Shown in pieces: positions 53,751-64,000 of a stretch of 64,000 nt of DNA. Location of the stretch: NCBI GenBank assembly GCA_963576565.1, contig OY755046.1, forward strand, positions 69,035,719 through 69,099,718, given 5' to 3'. The DNA is from Aspidapion aeneum (Eukaryota; Arthropoda; Insecta; Coleoptera; Brentidae). Numbering within the stretch: position 1 is the stretch's first letter; every line of letters starts with the position of its first letter. The notes below the pieces were generated by a model that was not told the origin of the DNA, searched no databases, and saw only the letters and a list, made by a program, of their open reading frames with translations. The translations under genes and the position numbers were made by a program.

Positions 53751-56700
53751 TTATCGCTTTAAATCTGAAGTTTTGGCGACAATGATATCGTCACTATTCT
53801 CTGTCAATACTGCCAATTTTTTCACCACTGATCTTGTTCTATCTGTCAAAAATGTATCCACCTAAAACATTAAAAAAAACATGTTTAATTTCAGCTGTAT
53901 CTTTTTACTATTTTTGCCTTGATTTCAGTCCGGTTCGGACTGCCACTATGGCTCCCACCTCTCTTCGTGTTCTACGGAGCAGCCAGCCCCTACGGGACCT
54001 GCTGTATCTTTTCACAAACTCCTTTGTCTGTCTGGCGTTTCCTGTGTTAATCCATTCCTTTTGTATCTCTTTCTGGACCCACTCTTTTAGGGCCGACTTC
54101 ATTTGCCTTCTTGTGAGCCCCAGGAAACGTTCTGGCTCGAGGCATTTCTGCAAGGATCCACCCGTGGCGAGTTTGTCCGCTCTCTCGTTTCCTGGGACCC
54201 CCTGTGGCCTGGGACCTATACGACCTTCACCTCTCTTACTCCGGCCAACTCCTGAAGTGCATCAGCGCCCTTCTGCACCAAACCCACGGACATGGTTGGT
54301 TTGCACATTGCTTTCAGCGGAGCTTGACTGTTTGAACAGATGCAGAGGCGCTTTCCTGTTTCGTTCCAAATTTCTTCTTTCTATGTTACCGCCAGTATAG
54401 CGTAAACCTCCGCCTGGAAGACGGTTGCATTGGATCCCTTAACCGCTTCTCTGTCATCGCTAGCCTGTACGAGAAAGAGGAATCTTCTTTTTCGTCATAG
54501 TCGCGATCTCTAAATTTCCTTTTTGTTCACCGCTCTTCCTCCACATGCCCACGTCCCTTTTCCTAAGGTATGCTACCATCACTTCCTTCTTTATCCAGGT
54601 GGACAGCGATGGAAAGCCTAGGATAGTTAGGAGTAGACCTTAAAGCTCCGGTGATACTCAAGGTCGCAAGCATTTGCATGCTTTCGAGCTTTTTGGCGTT
54701 AGTGGTTTTTATTGCCCCCGGCCATCAGACCACGGATCCGTATTGGATCATCGGTCTTATGTTGGCCGTGTATAATAAGTAATATAAAACATTAATAAAA
54801 CAAGAAAAAAATTAAATGAATAAAAAATACAGGGTGTTTCCTAATTGAATGTCAATATTGATAGGGGTGATTTTTGGGTCCATTTTAAGAAAAAACTTCA
54901 TATTATGAACATATGTCCTAAACGTGTTACCTTTTGAGATACAGGGTGGTAAAGTTTTTAAAAATAAATAATTTATTATTAATATCTACAATACCAAGTG
55001 AACTGTACTTTTTAAATCTGTATTCAATTATGAGCAAATTTGATCTCTTGAATTTTTTTAGTCCGACGCACGGGTTTCATCTAAAAAAATAAAATCTACG
55101 TGTCTGCATGATGATATTGTCATATTAACGAAATGTTATGATCATGCAGAGAAACGGTTTTTATTTTTTTAAGCGAAAACCGTGCATCGGATTGAAAAAA
55201 ATCAAGTGATCAACTTTGGTTAGAAATGATTGGGGATCTCAAAAATAATTTTTATTTCAGAAAAAATCAGTGGCGTGCCATCAATGTCTGCCAAAATAGG
55301 CAGGTTAAATTCCGTACAAACGTCACTGATGGAAATTAAAAAAAAGTGATACATTAAAAAAAGCCTCTTGATTCATAGTACATGTATGACAAATTTCATT
55401 AAAATATCTGGTGGTATTGTAGATATTAATAATAATAAATTATTTATTTTTGAAAACTTTACCACCTGGTATCTCAAAAGGTAAGATGTTTAGGGCATAT
55501 TGACATTCAATTAGGAAACATAAATTAAAAAAAACATAAAATTGAAAATAAAAAAAATCATAAATTGTGCAATTTGTAGATTTTTACCTGTCCCAAGATG
55601 TTGACCAACTCGATCATTTTCTCAAAGTTTTTGTTAACTCTTTCAGCTCTTTCTAGCTCTGTTTCTTTGTTTTGGATTTGTCTTCTAAGCTGTTCTATTA
55701 AGTTTGCTGCATTGTCATTGCTATGACCTCTTATTATGTTGTTGGTGGCTATTTCACAATTTGACAGGTTAATCATAAGCTAAAAAAAAATTAAGAAAAA
55801 TCCAAGAAAAAGAAAAAAATTTAAAAAAATATTTAACGTCATATTTTGTTTAGAAGTGCTTCAGGAAAAAAAAGGAAAAGAAAAAATAGTAAAAGAGGAA
55901 ACAAATTAACAATAAAAAGTTGCATTGCAATTACATAGATAGTGTTTCCGTCGACCATTACCCAGTGGCGGATCCAGGGGAGGCCAGAGGGGCCCGCCCC
56001 CCCCTTCCAGACATATAACTTTTAGCTCACACTACTACTATACTATAGTAGTGTGAGCTATGGTGATCCTAATTTTTTCGAGAAAAAAAAAGTTGCTCCG
56101 ATTTCAAAAATTTTTATATATCTTTGCGTTTCAGATGATTTTGAAACTTTTTTGTCTTGCTGTCTGTCTCTCTGTCTGTCTATCTGTCTGTCTGTCTGTA
56201 TGTCTGTCTGTCTGTCTGTCTGTATGTCTGTCTGTAACGACCAACCCGCATAACTCAAAAACCGCTTGTCCGATTTAAATGAAATTTGGTACCTAGGCTG
56301 AGTCTTGGGCCGTGGTGGTCTCATTAAAAAATGAACGAAATTCGCCGAACGCAAGTCACATAAAAGGGTGGGGGTAGATTTCAAAAATGAGAGTTTACGT
56401 GAAAATATGGCGTGTGTGATATCAAACGAAAGGTAATTAAGTCTGGAGTTAAACAAAATGAATTTTAAGTTATTTTAAAAAAAAGGGTGGGGGTTGATGT
56501 CAAAAATTAGAGTTTAAACAAAAGGTAAATGAGTCTGGAGTTAAACAAAATACATTTTAGTTTTTAAAAAAAGGGTGGGGGTAGATTTTAAAAATTAGAG
56601 TTTAAGGCAAAACATGGCTTGTGTGGTATCAAACGAAAGGTAATTGAGTCTGGAGTTGAATAAAATATTTCAGTTTTTAGTTATATTAGCTCACACGTAC

Positions 56701-57744
56701 ACTATAACTAAAGTACTTAGTGTGAGCTTAGGTGCCCATAGATTGGCAGAGTATTTTTTTGGTTTAGCAGCATCACTTATTTAAACTTTGTCACAAATTC
56801 TACATAATTTTTAAAAAAATTTCGCCTGCTATGGTTCTATCATCCTTCCAAAGCTCAGCTCTCTGGCGTTTCTGGAAGTGGGCAATGTTACTTTTACATA
56901 ACTCTGCATTCATAGGGGGGGGGGGGGGAGAAGTAAATTAAAATTTTGGGGTTTTTAAATTTTTTCCTATAGTTCTATCATAGTTCATATTAGTCTGCCA
57001 AAGCTTAACTCTCTAGCGTTTCTGGAAGTGGGCAATGTTACTTTTACATCATTTTGCATTTATAGGGTAGGAAAGTATTTTTTTTTCTAAAGTATTATTA
57101 TTATCATAGTTCCTATCCTCCTTTTACATAATTTTAAATTTATAGGGGAGGAAAGTAAATCAAAATTTTTGGGTTTTTAAAGTTTTTTATATAGTTTTAT
57201 CATGGTTCCTATCAGTCTGCCAAGGCTCAGCTTTCTAGCATTTCTGGAAGTGGACAATGTTACTTTTACATACATTTACATGTATAGGGGAGGGGAGTAA
57301 ATTAGAATTTTAAGGTTTTTTTATTTTTTTCCAAGGGTTTGGTCATAATTTCTATCAGTCTGCCAAATTTCAGCTTTGTAGCATTTCTGGAATTACAGTA
57401 CAATTTTTATGATCTATACATGAGTGAGTGAGTGAGTGGCAATTTCGACGTATTCTTAAATTTTGTAACTACTTTACTACTATTATGGAAGTCTATGAAA
57501 CCTGGAGGGGTTGTCAGCTCTATAAATATCTACGACTGTGCAAAGTTTGAGTTTCGTAGCTCATTCCGAAGTAGAGCCTTGGATAGGTCAAATATGGGCT
57601 GAAATGTTTCAAGAAAAGATGGTACAGCCGATTCCGCGAACTTGGCGGAGCACTGCCCTGCCCCCAGATATATAAATGTAAAAAGAAACTTACCAGAAAA
57701 ATTCCGAAAGAACAAAGAACCTCACAAACATTGTCGAATTTCAT
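53751..57744 (-). CDS. Small secreted or membrane-anchored coiled-coil protein, 117 aa
   Basis: Three exons on the minus strand: 57744-57694 (ATG), 55779-55588 and 53861-53751 (TAA), all phase 0 with GT-AG sites. An AATAAA complement lies at 53716-53721, about 30 bp past the stop. I do not recognise the family. Residues 1-17 (MKFDNVCEVLCSFGIFL) continue into LMINLSNC, forming a hydrophobic N-terminus that could be a signal peptide or anchor. Residues about 42-80 (LIEQLRRQIQNKETELERAE and on) are strongly charged and predicted coiled coil. The tail (VDTFLTDRTRSVVKKLAVLT) is polar. It sits between the P450 and astacin genes on the same strand. The large introns hold a LINE and foldback elements. 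Assembly rests on splice signals and continuity alone. Confidence 0.6.
53925..54790 (-). mobile_element. R1/I-type LINE relic with RNase H domain
   Basis: The reverse complement reads, in broken frames, RPMIQYGSVVWWPGA and NAKKLESMQMLATLSITGAL (RT thumb), then TVFQAEVYA (start of RNase H), then VPGNERADKLATGG and the C-terminal KSALKEWVQKEIQKEWINTG. The RNase H domain distinguishes it from the other LINEs here. It is GC-richer than its surroundings. It lies in intron 2 of the small coiled-coil gene. Confidence 0.75.
54833..55523. mobile_element. Foldback MITE with arms over 150 bp
   Basis: Left tgtttcctaattgaatgtca and right tgacattcaattaggaaaca are inverted. The symmetry continues through ccttttgagata, the aataaataatttattatta block and atctacaatacca. 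The centre (55080-55340) contains another inverted pair around tgcatgatgat / atcatgcag. Confidence 0.85.
55965..56020. other. cagtggcggatcc G-rich repeat end
   Basis: cagtggcggatccaggggag followed by a C-rich block. The complement of the same motif is at about 39025-39052 and relatives are at 10519 and 60260. Confidence 0.5.
56023..56755. mobile_element. GTCT-family mini-element, complete copy
   Basis: Palindromic end agctcacactactactatac, gttgctccgatttcaaaa, about 18 GTCT/GTAT units, the aacgaccaacccgcataac block, three subunits and the end gtgtgagcttaggtgcccat. It is in intron 1 of the small coiled-coil gene. Confidence 0.88.
56825..57390. repeat. Tandem units of about 145 bp
   Basis: Four to five diverged units each carrying ctgccaaagctcagctct and ggaagtgggcaatgttactt, starting near 56835, 56984, 57110 (shortened), 57208 and 57352. 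A 14-G run is at 56916. A piece of this unit occurs inverted at 5690-5780. Confidence 0.75.
57400..57670. mobile_element. Interspersed repeat shared with 62700-62960
   Basis: tgtgcaaagtttgagtttcg, aggtcaaatatgggctgaaa, aagatggtacagc and cgaacttggcgg occur in the same order in both copies. This copy ends 24 bp before exon 1 of the small coiled-coil gene. Confidence 0.8.
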
Positions 57745-57952
57745 TTTAGGAACAAAAATTTGTACAAAACTTTTGCCACGATCGATGGTTGAATTCACTT
57801 GAAATTATTGTTACAAACGCGAAAAAAATTATTGTCATCAAAATGTATTAAAATTTAGCCAAACAAGCAAAAATATTGTTGATTATTGTATTATTTAAAT
57901 AATTTATACGTTTAATAAACATACAGTACCGGCAAAAAGTAGAGAAACTCTA

Positions 57953-58345
57953 TAAAATACTCTGCCAATATATGGGCACCTAAGCTCACACTAGATACTC
58001 TAGTTATAGTGTACGTGTGAGCTAATATAACTAAACACGATGATTTTCACTTAAACTCTAATTTTTCAAATCTACCCCTACCCTTTTTGTGAAACTAAAA
58101 TATATTTTGTTTAACTCCAGATTCAATTACCTTTCGTTTGATATCACACACGTCATATTTTCACATAAACTCTAATTTTTATCTACCCCCACCCTTTTAT
58201 TTGGCTTGTGTTTCGTGAATTTTGTTCATTTTTAAATAGGACCATCTCGACCCAAGAATCAGCCTAGGTACCAAATTTTATTGAAATCAGGTAAGCGGTT
58301 TTTTAGTTATGCCCATTGGTCGTTACAGACTGACAGACATACCGA
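57953..58345. mobile_element. GTCT-family mini-element, shortened copy
   Basis: End block with gccaatatatgggcacctaa, about two subunits and the accatctcgacccaagaatc block, breaking off after gactgacagacataccgaca. Confidence 0.8.
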
Positions 58346-58604
58346 CATCCGTAGGAGCTTACGTTTCTGAGATATTTACAAAAACTCTTTTTAAGGCTGA
58401 ATCGTGGACTGTGCAGTGTCAATGGGTATCATTGATCCGTTTATTTTTTGTGAATTTTATAGTATAGTCCTATAAAAAAAAAGGCTAAAATACCTACTAA
58501 ATAAGTCTTTATTGAATTTTTAGATTAAAAGACTGAAATAGAAATTAATTAAACGAAGTTTTGTAAAAAAAAATAAGTTAAAAAAATACATAAATTAATT
58601 TAGT

Positions 58605-61600
58605 CTATTTTTTGTGGAATAACCACGAAAAAAAACCATCTAATAAATTATTATTGTTGTTATTTTCTTTATTTTCGGTGCCACTCTCGTTGGGTTTTGC
58701 TGTAGTCGAACCAGGTCCGACCACTTGGTCGGTTTTTTCTGGACAGTTGTACATTTTGTTGATTTTTGTTAGGTCGCCTTTGCTGAATCCACTTCTTTGA
58801 CCCATTTTTTTAGATTTTTCTGAATCCTACGAAAAAAAGAACATTCAGGCAACATACTTATACATTTTTTACCTTCCTAGCCCGCATAGCAATGGCTAGA
58901 GAAGGTATTATTTTCGACGAAAATTTTTTTTTTGAGATATCGCCAAAAATTTGTTATTTGGATGTATTTTGACCTATCCTAGCAACATCGTCGTGATGTC
59001 TGTCTGTGTGTGTGTATATTATTTCTGTCCGTAACACAATAGCTTCTAAATCGCTGAACCGATTTTCATAAAATTTTCAGGTAAAATAGTGTTCGACACT
59101 TTTACGGACTACGGAAAATCCATTATTGCTAATGACAGTTTTTTGACAATTAAAAACTTTAAAAAATGCTAATTTTTTAACGAGTATCGTATCGGGTAGG
59201 GGACATTTCGCCGCGACCGATTCGCCGCAGCCGACTCGCCGCGGCCGATTCGCCGCGGGACAATTCGCCGCCGGCCGATTCGCCGCGGAAAATGACGGAT
59301 TCCTCGGGGCCTAAGATTTTTTTAGATATTTTTCACATATTTCATCAATAAAAAGATTAAAGAGTATAAAATTCGCCATCATGAGGCTTCGCCCCCCCCC
59401 CCCAGAGAAATCACCCCCCCCCAAATTTTGAGGCAAATCGGTTTATAACCAAGAAAATGCGCCATTGTAGAACTGCCATTTTGATTTTTTTAAATTTTAG
59501 TTAAAAATAATAATCAGCGACCTGAAATATCTCAAACTTCCGAGTTTGATGCAAATGCACCATTTTCATTTTTGTACATTTAAGTCAGAAATTGTATTAA
59601 GTTACCTTAAGCGCAGCGATGTTTCAAGTTTGAGGCATGTCGGTTCATAAATAGGAACATCCGCCATTTTATTTATTTTTCTAATAAAAAAAATGTTGAA
59701 TTGTATTATGCTAACCACCAAATAACTAGTTGGAAAGGTTTGAAAAAGTTATGATCAAACAAATAAACAAATATATTATATGAAGTCAAGCTAAATAAAG
59801 CTGTTTAAACAATTGCCAATGATAATATCATAAAGCAAAAAATCTCGCGACAAATTGTCCCCGCGGCGAATTGTCCCATCCCCATCGTATCATATCGTAG
59901 ATCGGAATATAGTAGACTATATTTTGCTCAATAATCCGTGTTATAATCAAAAAATTCGTAGGAGCTTTAGCTTCTGAGATATTTACAAAAAACTGTTTTC
60001 AAGGCTTATATATTATCATGGCTTCACTTGAAGTGTGATAATAGGCTTGTTAGGAAGGTTCGGTTTAATATGGCTGTTTTGTTTCGAAATATTGGATTTC
60101 TCTGGAACTAATCAGACTCCTTTTTTATCTCTTGACAAATATGCTTTCCGCTAAATGTCATCAAAATTGGACAAAAACTTTTTGGAGTATGGTGACTACG
60201 AGAAATGGTATAATCACATGCATTTGGAGAAAAAATCTTCATATTATAAACAACCGCAGCGGCGTAGCGTGGGGGGGGCGCGGGGGGTTCGTCGCCCCCC
60301 CCGCCCCGAGGGTAGTGGCGCCCCATAGGTGGGAGAGGCGCCCTTGTGTCGTATCGGCCGCCCCCTCATACATGATGACCTTGTTTTTTTTTTAGTTGCA
60401 AGTTTTCGTCAGACGCGCCCTTGTGACTTATCGGCCGCCCCCTGACATATGATGACTTTTTTTTTTAATTAATGAGCAATCTTAACTAACCGCAAAATTT
60501 CACTTAGACCTGCACAACTCCAATATTGGAAGAACTACGTAATTCATAAAATCATCCCCCCTCCCCCCTCTTGCCTTCAAATTTGACCCTAAACTTTGGA
60601 TAAACATAGGTTGGCAAACGCTTCGTTCAGCCGATCACACACAAAAATGCATGCCAATGTTTAAACGATAATCAAAGATAGCGCATATCATGACATATAG
60701 AAGTTCAACCTTATGGACTTTTCTTATGCAAAACCAATATGGCCGCTGCTATTCGATAGCTGATTGGTTGAAAGCATATACGTAATATTCCAATACTCCC
60801 TGTTACCTATTTACACAATGGTTGACGTTTGATGCAAACATTCAGAAATAAAGGCACGAAAAATGCACAAATACCAAATTTACACAGATAGAGTTTTTGT
60901 CAACTGTACGCCGATGATTTAACGTAACGAATACAAGAATAAAATAATATTCATGCGTAAAAGTATAACCAATTAGGACATTTTATCTTGAAGGCACACC
61001 ACTCTCTACTGTTGACAACATCCGAGATCTTGGAGTAATTGTGGACGACAGATTGTCCTTGGTGCCCCACATTGATTGTATCATTAGTAAATCTCTGCGT
61101 ATGTTGGGTTTTATCAAAAGATCTACCCAAGACTTTCAGACCATCCAGGCACTAAAGACTCTTTACTGTTCATTAGTCCGCAGCCATTTAGAATATGCCC
61201 CATCGGTATGGGACCCTCAATATGCCTACCATATTAACCGACTAGAGAGAGTTCAGAAGAAGTTTTTACATCACATTCATTTTAAATTCTTTCGTGATAG
61301 TAACTACTACTATACTGAGCTATGTAAGCAATTAGATCTATCAACCTTACAGGATAGACGCAAATATCATGACCTCATCACCCTCTTCAAAATCCTAAAC
61401 TCCGTCGCGGACTGTCCAGTTCTTACCTCCTCAATCGGTCTACATGTACCCCCTGTTAATACTAGACGAATTCAAACTTTTCATGTCCCATTCCATCGTA
61501 CCAATTATGGACGCAATTGTTTTATTTCAAGGGCAACATCATTAGCTAATCAACACCCATCCCTTGATTTCTTTTGCGACTTAAAAACCTTCCAAGGACA

Positions 61601-63717
61601 ACTGAGGGTCCTGTTGTCAGACTGAACATGAACTAGTTACTTATAACATTTCATGACAGGATAGTGCTTCCATGCTTCACTTTTGCTACCTACTATCAGC
61701 TTGATACGTGGTCATAGACGAAAAACTAATAACTAAAAACTAGAACGTGAACTTAAATTAAAAATTTTTTCTTTTTAAATTTAAACTTCGTAAACTTGAA
61801 TTTTTGAACTTAAAACTTGTACTCTAGTTAACTAAGTATAAAATGTAAATTGTGTTCTAGTATATGTATGATATCATAGATTTAAGTAATTTTATAGATT
61901 GAAGTAATGTTTATTTTATTTCCTAATTAATATTCACTTTGTATTATGTAGTTTTGATTAATAATCAAATTTGTAAAATGGCATTGGCCGTAAATAAATA
62001 AATAAATAAATAAATTAAGGACGGCAAAAAGGATAGACTTATACCCATTGATATTGCTATTTCAAATATGTTTGCATTCTGCATCGTAAAGTACCGTAGG
62101 TATTGCAATAATACGTACTATATGGAAATAATACGCATATGTCTTTGAAAGCAACCAATCAGGCCTTTTTTGCTTAAAGACCACAAGGCCGTCATGTTTG
62201 CATCATGAATGGCAGTTACCGTGGGTATTGGAATATTATGTATATGGTTGAAAGCCCCATGCTACGCGTTATGCATCATCACGGAGGTGTGTGTGAAGGC
62301 CTTTACCAATCATACCTTGGCAATAATGGTAGGCATCCCGTTGACAGAAAAGGCTTTACTGGAATAATGCATTACGGACGTGTAATCGTAGGGTACGCCA
62401 AATCCGTCAGTTTTGTCTTTATCGGCCTTGTCAAAGTTATTTTCGTGACCTAAAATAAAATAAAAAACAATATTTTTTGTCGATTTCCCAGACAGGTATT
62501 AAAAAGGAAATATAGAAAAAACAGTATAAAATATTGAGTGTGATACGTCAATTTAACGGAAATCTTACTTTGATTCCAAATATCGAATAAAAAATAACAC
62601 TATTCCATAAGAATAATACTAACTTTATCTCAAAAACTAAAAGTAACACATGAAATTTATTTCAAAATATCTATAAATCAGCAATTTACACCAAAAAAGT
62701 CGTATGTGAGTGAGTCAGTCGCAATTTCGCCGTTTTTTGAAATATCATAACTACTTTACTACTTTATAAAAATGTCGTCCATGAAACTTGGAGGGATTGT
62801 TAACTTTACAAGGATCTATGACTGTGCAAAGTTTGAGTTTCGTAACTCATTCCGAAGTAGAGTTTTAAAGAGGTCAAATATGGGCTGAAATGATTCAGGA
62901 AAAGATGGTACAGCAGTTTCCGCGCGAACTTGGCGGGGCCCTGCTGTGCCCCCAGATTTAATTTGTGACATCCTGTACCTTTTTTGATGTTATTCCAAGC
63001 AATACTGACATAATCGTCTCTTTCAAATCGGTTTTGTTCGTGCAGAAAGCCAGCGGCGTGCATCAGTTCATGCAGGGCGGTACCCACTTTAGTCGTGCAC
63101 GACGGGCTTTGCAAATTCACCTCTTGCTTGCCCCCAATGCGTCCCACACTGGACCAGCACCCTAAAAATAAAATAATATATTGCCGTGGCTCACTGAATG
63201 GACCGAGAGGCCATTAGGTTAAAAATTCCGCTGATTGACGCTCACGTCTAAAGGTGGGTAAAAACGCTAATTAGCGTTGATCTGACCTGAAAGACAAAAG
63301 TGCTGTCGTAGGTCACTGATGGTTCATTTTCTTTGCAATCGATCTTTTCATCGATCGATATAAAGCTATTATAAAAAAAATACTCACTGCTCTGTTCTAG
63401 TTTCTCTCGTATCTCGGCAGATGGCCCTTCTAGCGAAAGTTTTCTCACTATAGACGTAGGATGAAAGACAAATAGTTTGATTAACTTTGCAAGGGTGTCA
63501 CATTGACCAAACAGTGTTTTAAGGAATCCCATAAGGACGAAACAGTTAACTGTCAACACTTATTAGGTGTCCATTAGATCTTGGATACCCGTAAGGTTAA
63601 GATTTCGAGCTACCCACGGAAAAATATGAGAGAAACAAAAACTTCTTTTAATTATTACCTGTATTAGAGTTGACAATGCTAACATAGTCGCTATCTGTGG
63701 GAAGTCTTTTTCGAAAA
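58605..63717 (-). CDS. Astacin-family zinc metalloprotease, 5' end off the window
   Basis: A secreted endopeptidase of the M12A family. Exons on the minus strand: 63717-63659, 63161-62979, 62449-62316, 58826-58605 (TAG). Phases agree and sites are GT-AG; 198 aa are visible. The first visible exon gives PTDSDYVSIVNSNTG. The second gives CWSSVGRIGGKQEVNL and the zinc site HELMHAAGFLHEQNR with three His ligands and the catalytic Glu. The third has GFGVPYDYTSVMHYSSKAFS with the Met-turn and its Tyr. The last has MGQRSGFSKGDLTKINKMYN followed by Cys, closing the catalytic domain. After that comes a short Asn/Glu-rich tail ending DGFFSWLFHKK, with no CUB or EGF domains. The signal peptide and propeptide must lie to the right. 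AATAAA (complement 58508-58513) follows. Digestive or matrix-processing roles are usual for insect astacins; which applies here is not visible. Confidence 0.93.
58864..60065. mobile_element. Interspersed element with GT-rich tract, itself interrupted
   Basis: The left end accttcctagc, then the ggctagagaaggtatt block, a gtctgtctgtgtgtgtgtat tract and cgctgaaccgattttcataa. The right end (59945-60065) contains gagctttagcttctgagata and ends gttaggaaggttc, roughly inverted to the left end. A piece of the right end recurs at 58348-58400. The middle is occupied by the insertion at 59194-59883. Confidence 0.5.
59186..59891. mobile_element. 690-bp DNA element with ttcgccgcg repeats and 8-bp TSD
   Basis: Direct repeats atcgtatc at 59186-59193 and 59884-59891 enclose the element. 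Its ends are imperfect inverted repeats (gggtaggggacatttcgccg against ggggatgggacaattcgccg). The left end has about six tandem ttcgccgcggccga-type 14-mers between 59210 and 59285. The interior is AT-rich with a poly-C tract at 59391. No transposase is present. An 8-bp duplication fits hAT, P or Merlin; I could not choose. Confidence 0.7.
60255..60470. repeat. G/C-rich repeat with a duplicated block
   Basis: cagcggcgtagcgtgggggg is followed by C-runs and two copies of gcgcccttgtg..tatcggccgccccct (60340 and 60415). The frames across it are compositional artefacts. Confidence 0.55.
60690..62220. mobile_element. Possible inverted-arm element flanking the LINE
   Basis: The left arm at 60725-60850 (ctgattggttgaaagcatat, gatgcaaaca) resembles the inverted complement of 62080-62215 (tttgaaagcaaccaatcagg, tgtttgcatc). 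The LINE at 60965-62018 would then have inserted between the arms. Alignment by eye is only partial. Confidence 0.35.
60965..62018 (+). mobile_element. 5'-truncated LINE, C-terminal RT plus TAAA tail
   Basis: The frame 61041-61625 encodes SKSLRMLGFIKRST, TLYCSLVRSHLEYAPSVWDP and RLERVQKKFLHHI, the thumb and C-terminal region of Jockey/CR1-type reverse transcriptases. A 3' UTR and a clean aaataaataaataaataaat tail (61994-62018) follow. Catalytic motifs are absent because of 5' truncation. It lies in the astacin intron between exons 58826 and 62316, opposite strand. Confidence 0.88.
62700..62960. mobile_element. Interspersed repeat shared with 57400-57670
   Basis: Same block order as the copy at 57.4 kb, ending gcccccagat in both. 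It lies in the astacin intron just downstream of the zinc exon. Confidence 0.8.
62979..63161 (-). CDS. Astacin zinc-binding exon
   Basis: It encodes HELMHAAGFLHEQNRFERDD, matching HExxHxxGxxHExxRxDRD with one conservative change. Its 3' boundary splits a Gly codon completed by the exon at 62449. Confidence 0.95.
63195..63650. mobile_element. Foldback MITE, family A copy 3
   Basis: gttgatctgacctgaaagac, gtatctcggcagatggccct, cacattgaccaaacagtgtt and ccacggaaaaatatgagag match copy 1. The left arm is lost. It sits in the astacin intron between exons 63161 and 63659. Confidence 0.8.
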
Positions 63718-63720
63718 CTA

Positions 63721-64000
63721 AAAAGAAAAAAAAGCTTAAAAGGACTTCATAATACAGCAGTGGCGTATTATAATGTAGGCAGAAAAGGATTGCCTAGCCT
63801 TAAAAAAATCAAAAAACTTTTTTCATATTTTAATAATTCAACCCAACCATCCAACAAAAGTATCCAAGTTCCAAACAAAAAATATGCATAACAAACATTT
63901 TTTCATTATTTTTTATTTTAGAGATTACGCAAGACATATTTTCATTAATTGTAGTAAATTGCTGCTTTTTTATGTTGAATTCAGGCGCAGAATATAAAAT
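63721..64000. other. Astacin upstream intron, nothing recognised
   Basis: AT-rich; it contains a cagtggcgta motif at about 63759 but no recognisable exon of the astacin gene. Confidence 0.4.

Noticed and set aside
53834..54400. 188-codon plus-strand frame
   Set aside because: Antisense shadow of the RNase H-bearing LINE relic on the minus strand.

Overview
The window is a piece of a large, AT-rich, repeat-filled animal nuclear genome. It is almost certainly an insect: it has a multi-exon CYP6/CYP3-clan-like P450, an astacin, arthropod-type transposons, and GT-AG introns of many kilobases. A beetle would fit, but nothing in the sequence proves the order. No bacterial, organellar or CRISPR features are present.

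Five host genes were reconstructed by translating around splice sites; exon phases match across every junction. (1) VPS50/syndetin, + strand, 5153-26475: the last 13 exons (711 codons), with the 5' part off the left edge. (2) TRMT6, - strand, 19495-22323: four exons, complete at 483 aa, nested inside a VPS50 intron and followed by a decayed partial copy of itself (18915-19385). (3) A cytochrome P450, - strand, 52553-30898: ten exons, 514 aa, convergent with VPS50. (4) A small secreted or membrane-anchored coiled-coil protein that I cannot name, - strand, 57744-53751: three exons, 117 aa. (5) An astacin zinc metalloprotease, - strand, 63717-58605: four exons, with the 5' end off the right edge.

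Layout. 1-2526 is a 503-bp satellite. 2.5-5.1 kb holds a mariner relic split by a Jockey-like LINE. 5.1-26.5 kb is VPS50, whose introns carry an LTR end with a primer-binding-site-like motif leading into a 3.1-kb array of 120-bp repeats, a 1.2-kb ATCT array, foldback elements, mariner relics, a tRNA-like sequence between inverted repeats, and TRMT6. 27-29.2 kb is a Penelope-like retroelement. 30.9-52.6 kb is the P450, whose coding 1.5 kb is spread over 21.7 kb by LINEs, GTCT-bearing mini-elements, a P-element-like transposase relic and an 18-bp minisatellite. Its first intron holds about six tandem 496-bp units made from its own exon 1. 53-58 kb is the small coiled-coil gene with further LINE and foldback insertions. 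58.6-63.7 kb is the astacin gene.

The host genes look functionally unrelated: endosomal recycling (VPS50), tRNA m1A58 methylation (TRMT6), oxidative metabolism (P450) and extracellular proteolysis (astacin). Nothing suggests an operon-like system. The most unusual structure is the P450 exon 1 caught in a tandem satellite array. The most informative signals otherwise are how the arrays appear to have been seeded by transposons, and several nested insertions with visible target-site duplications.
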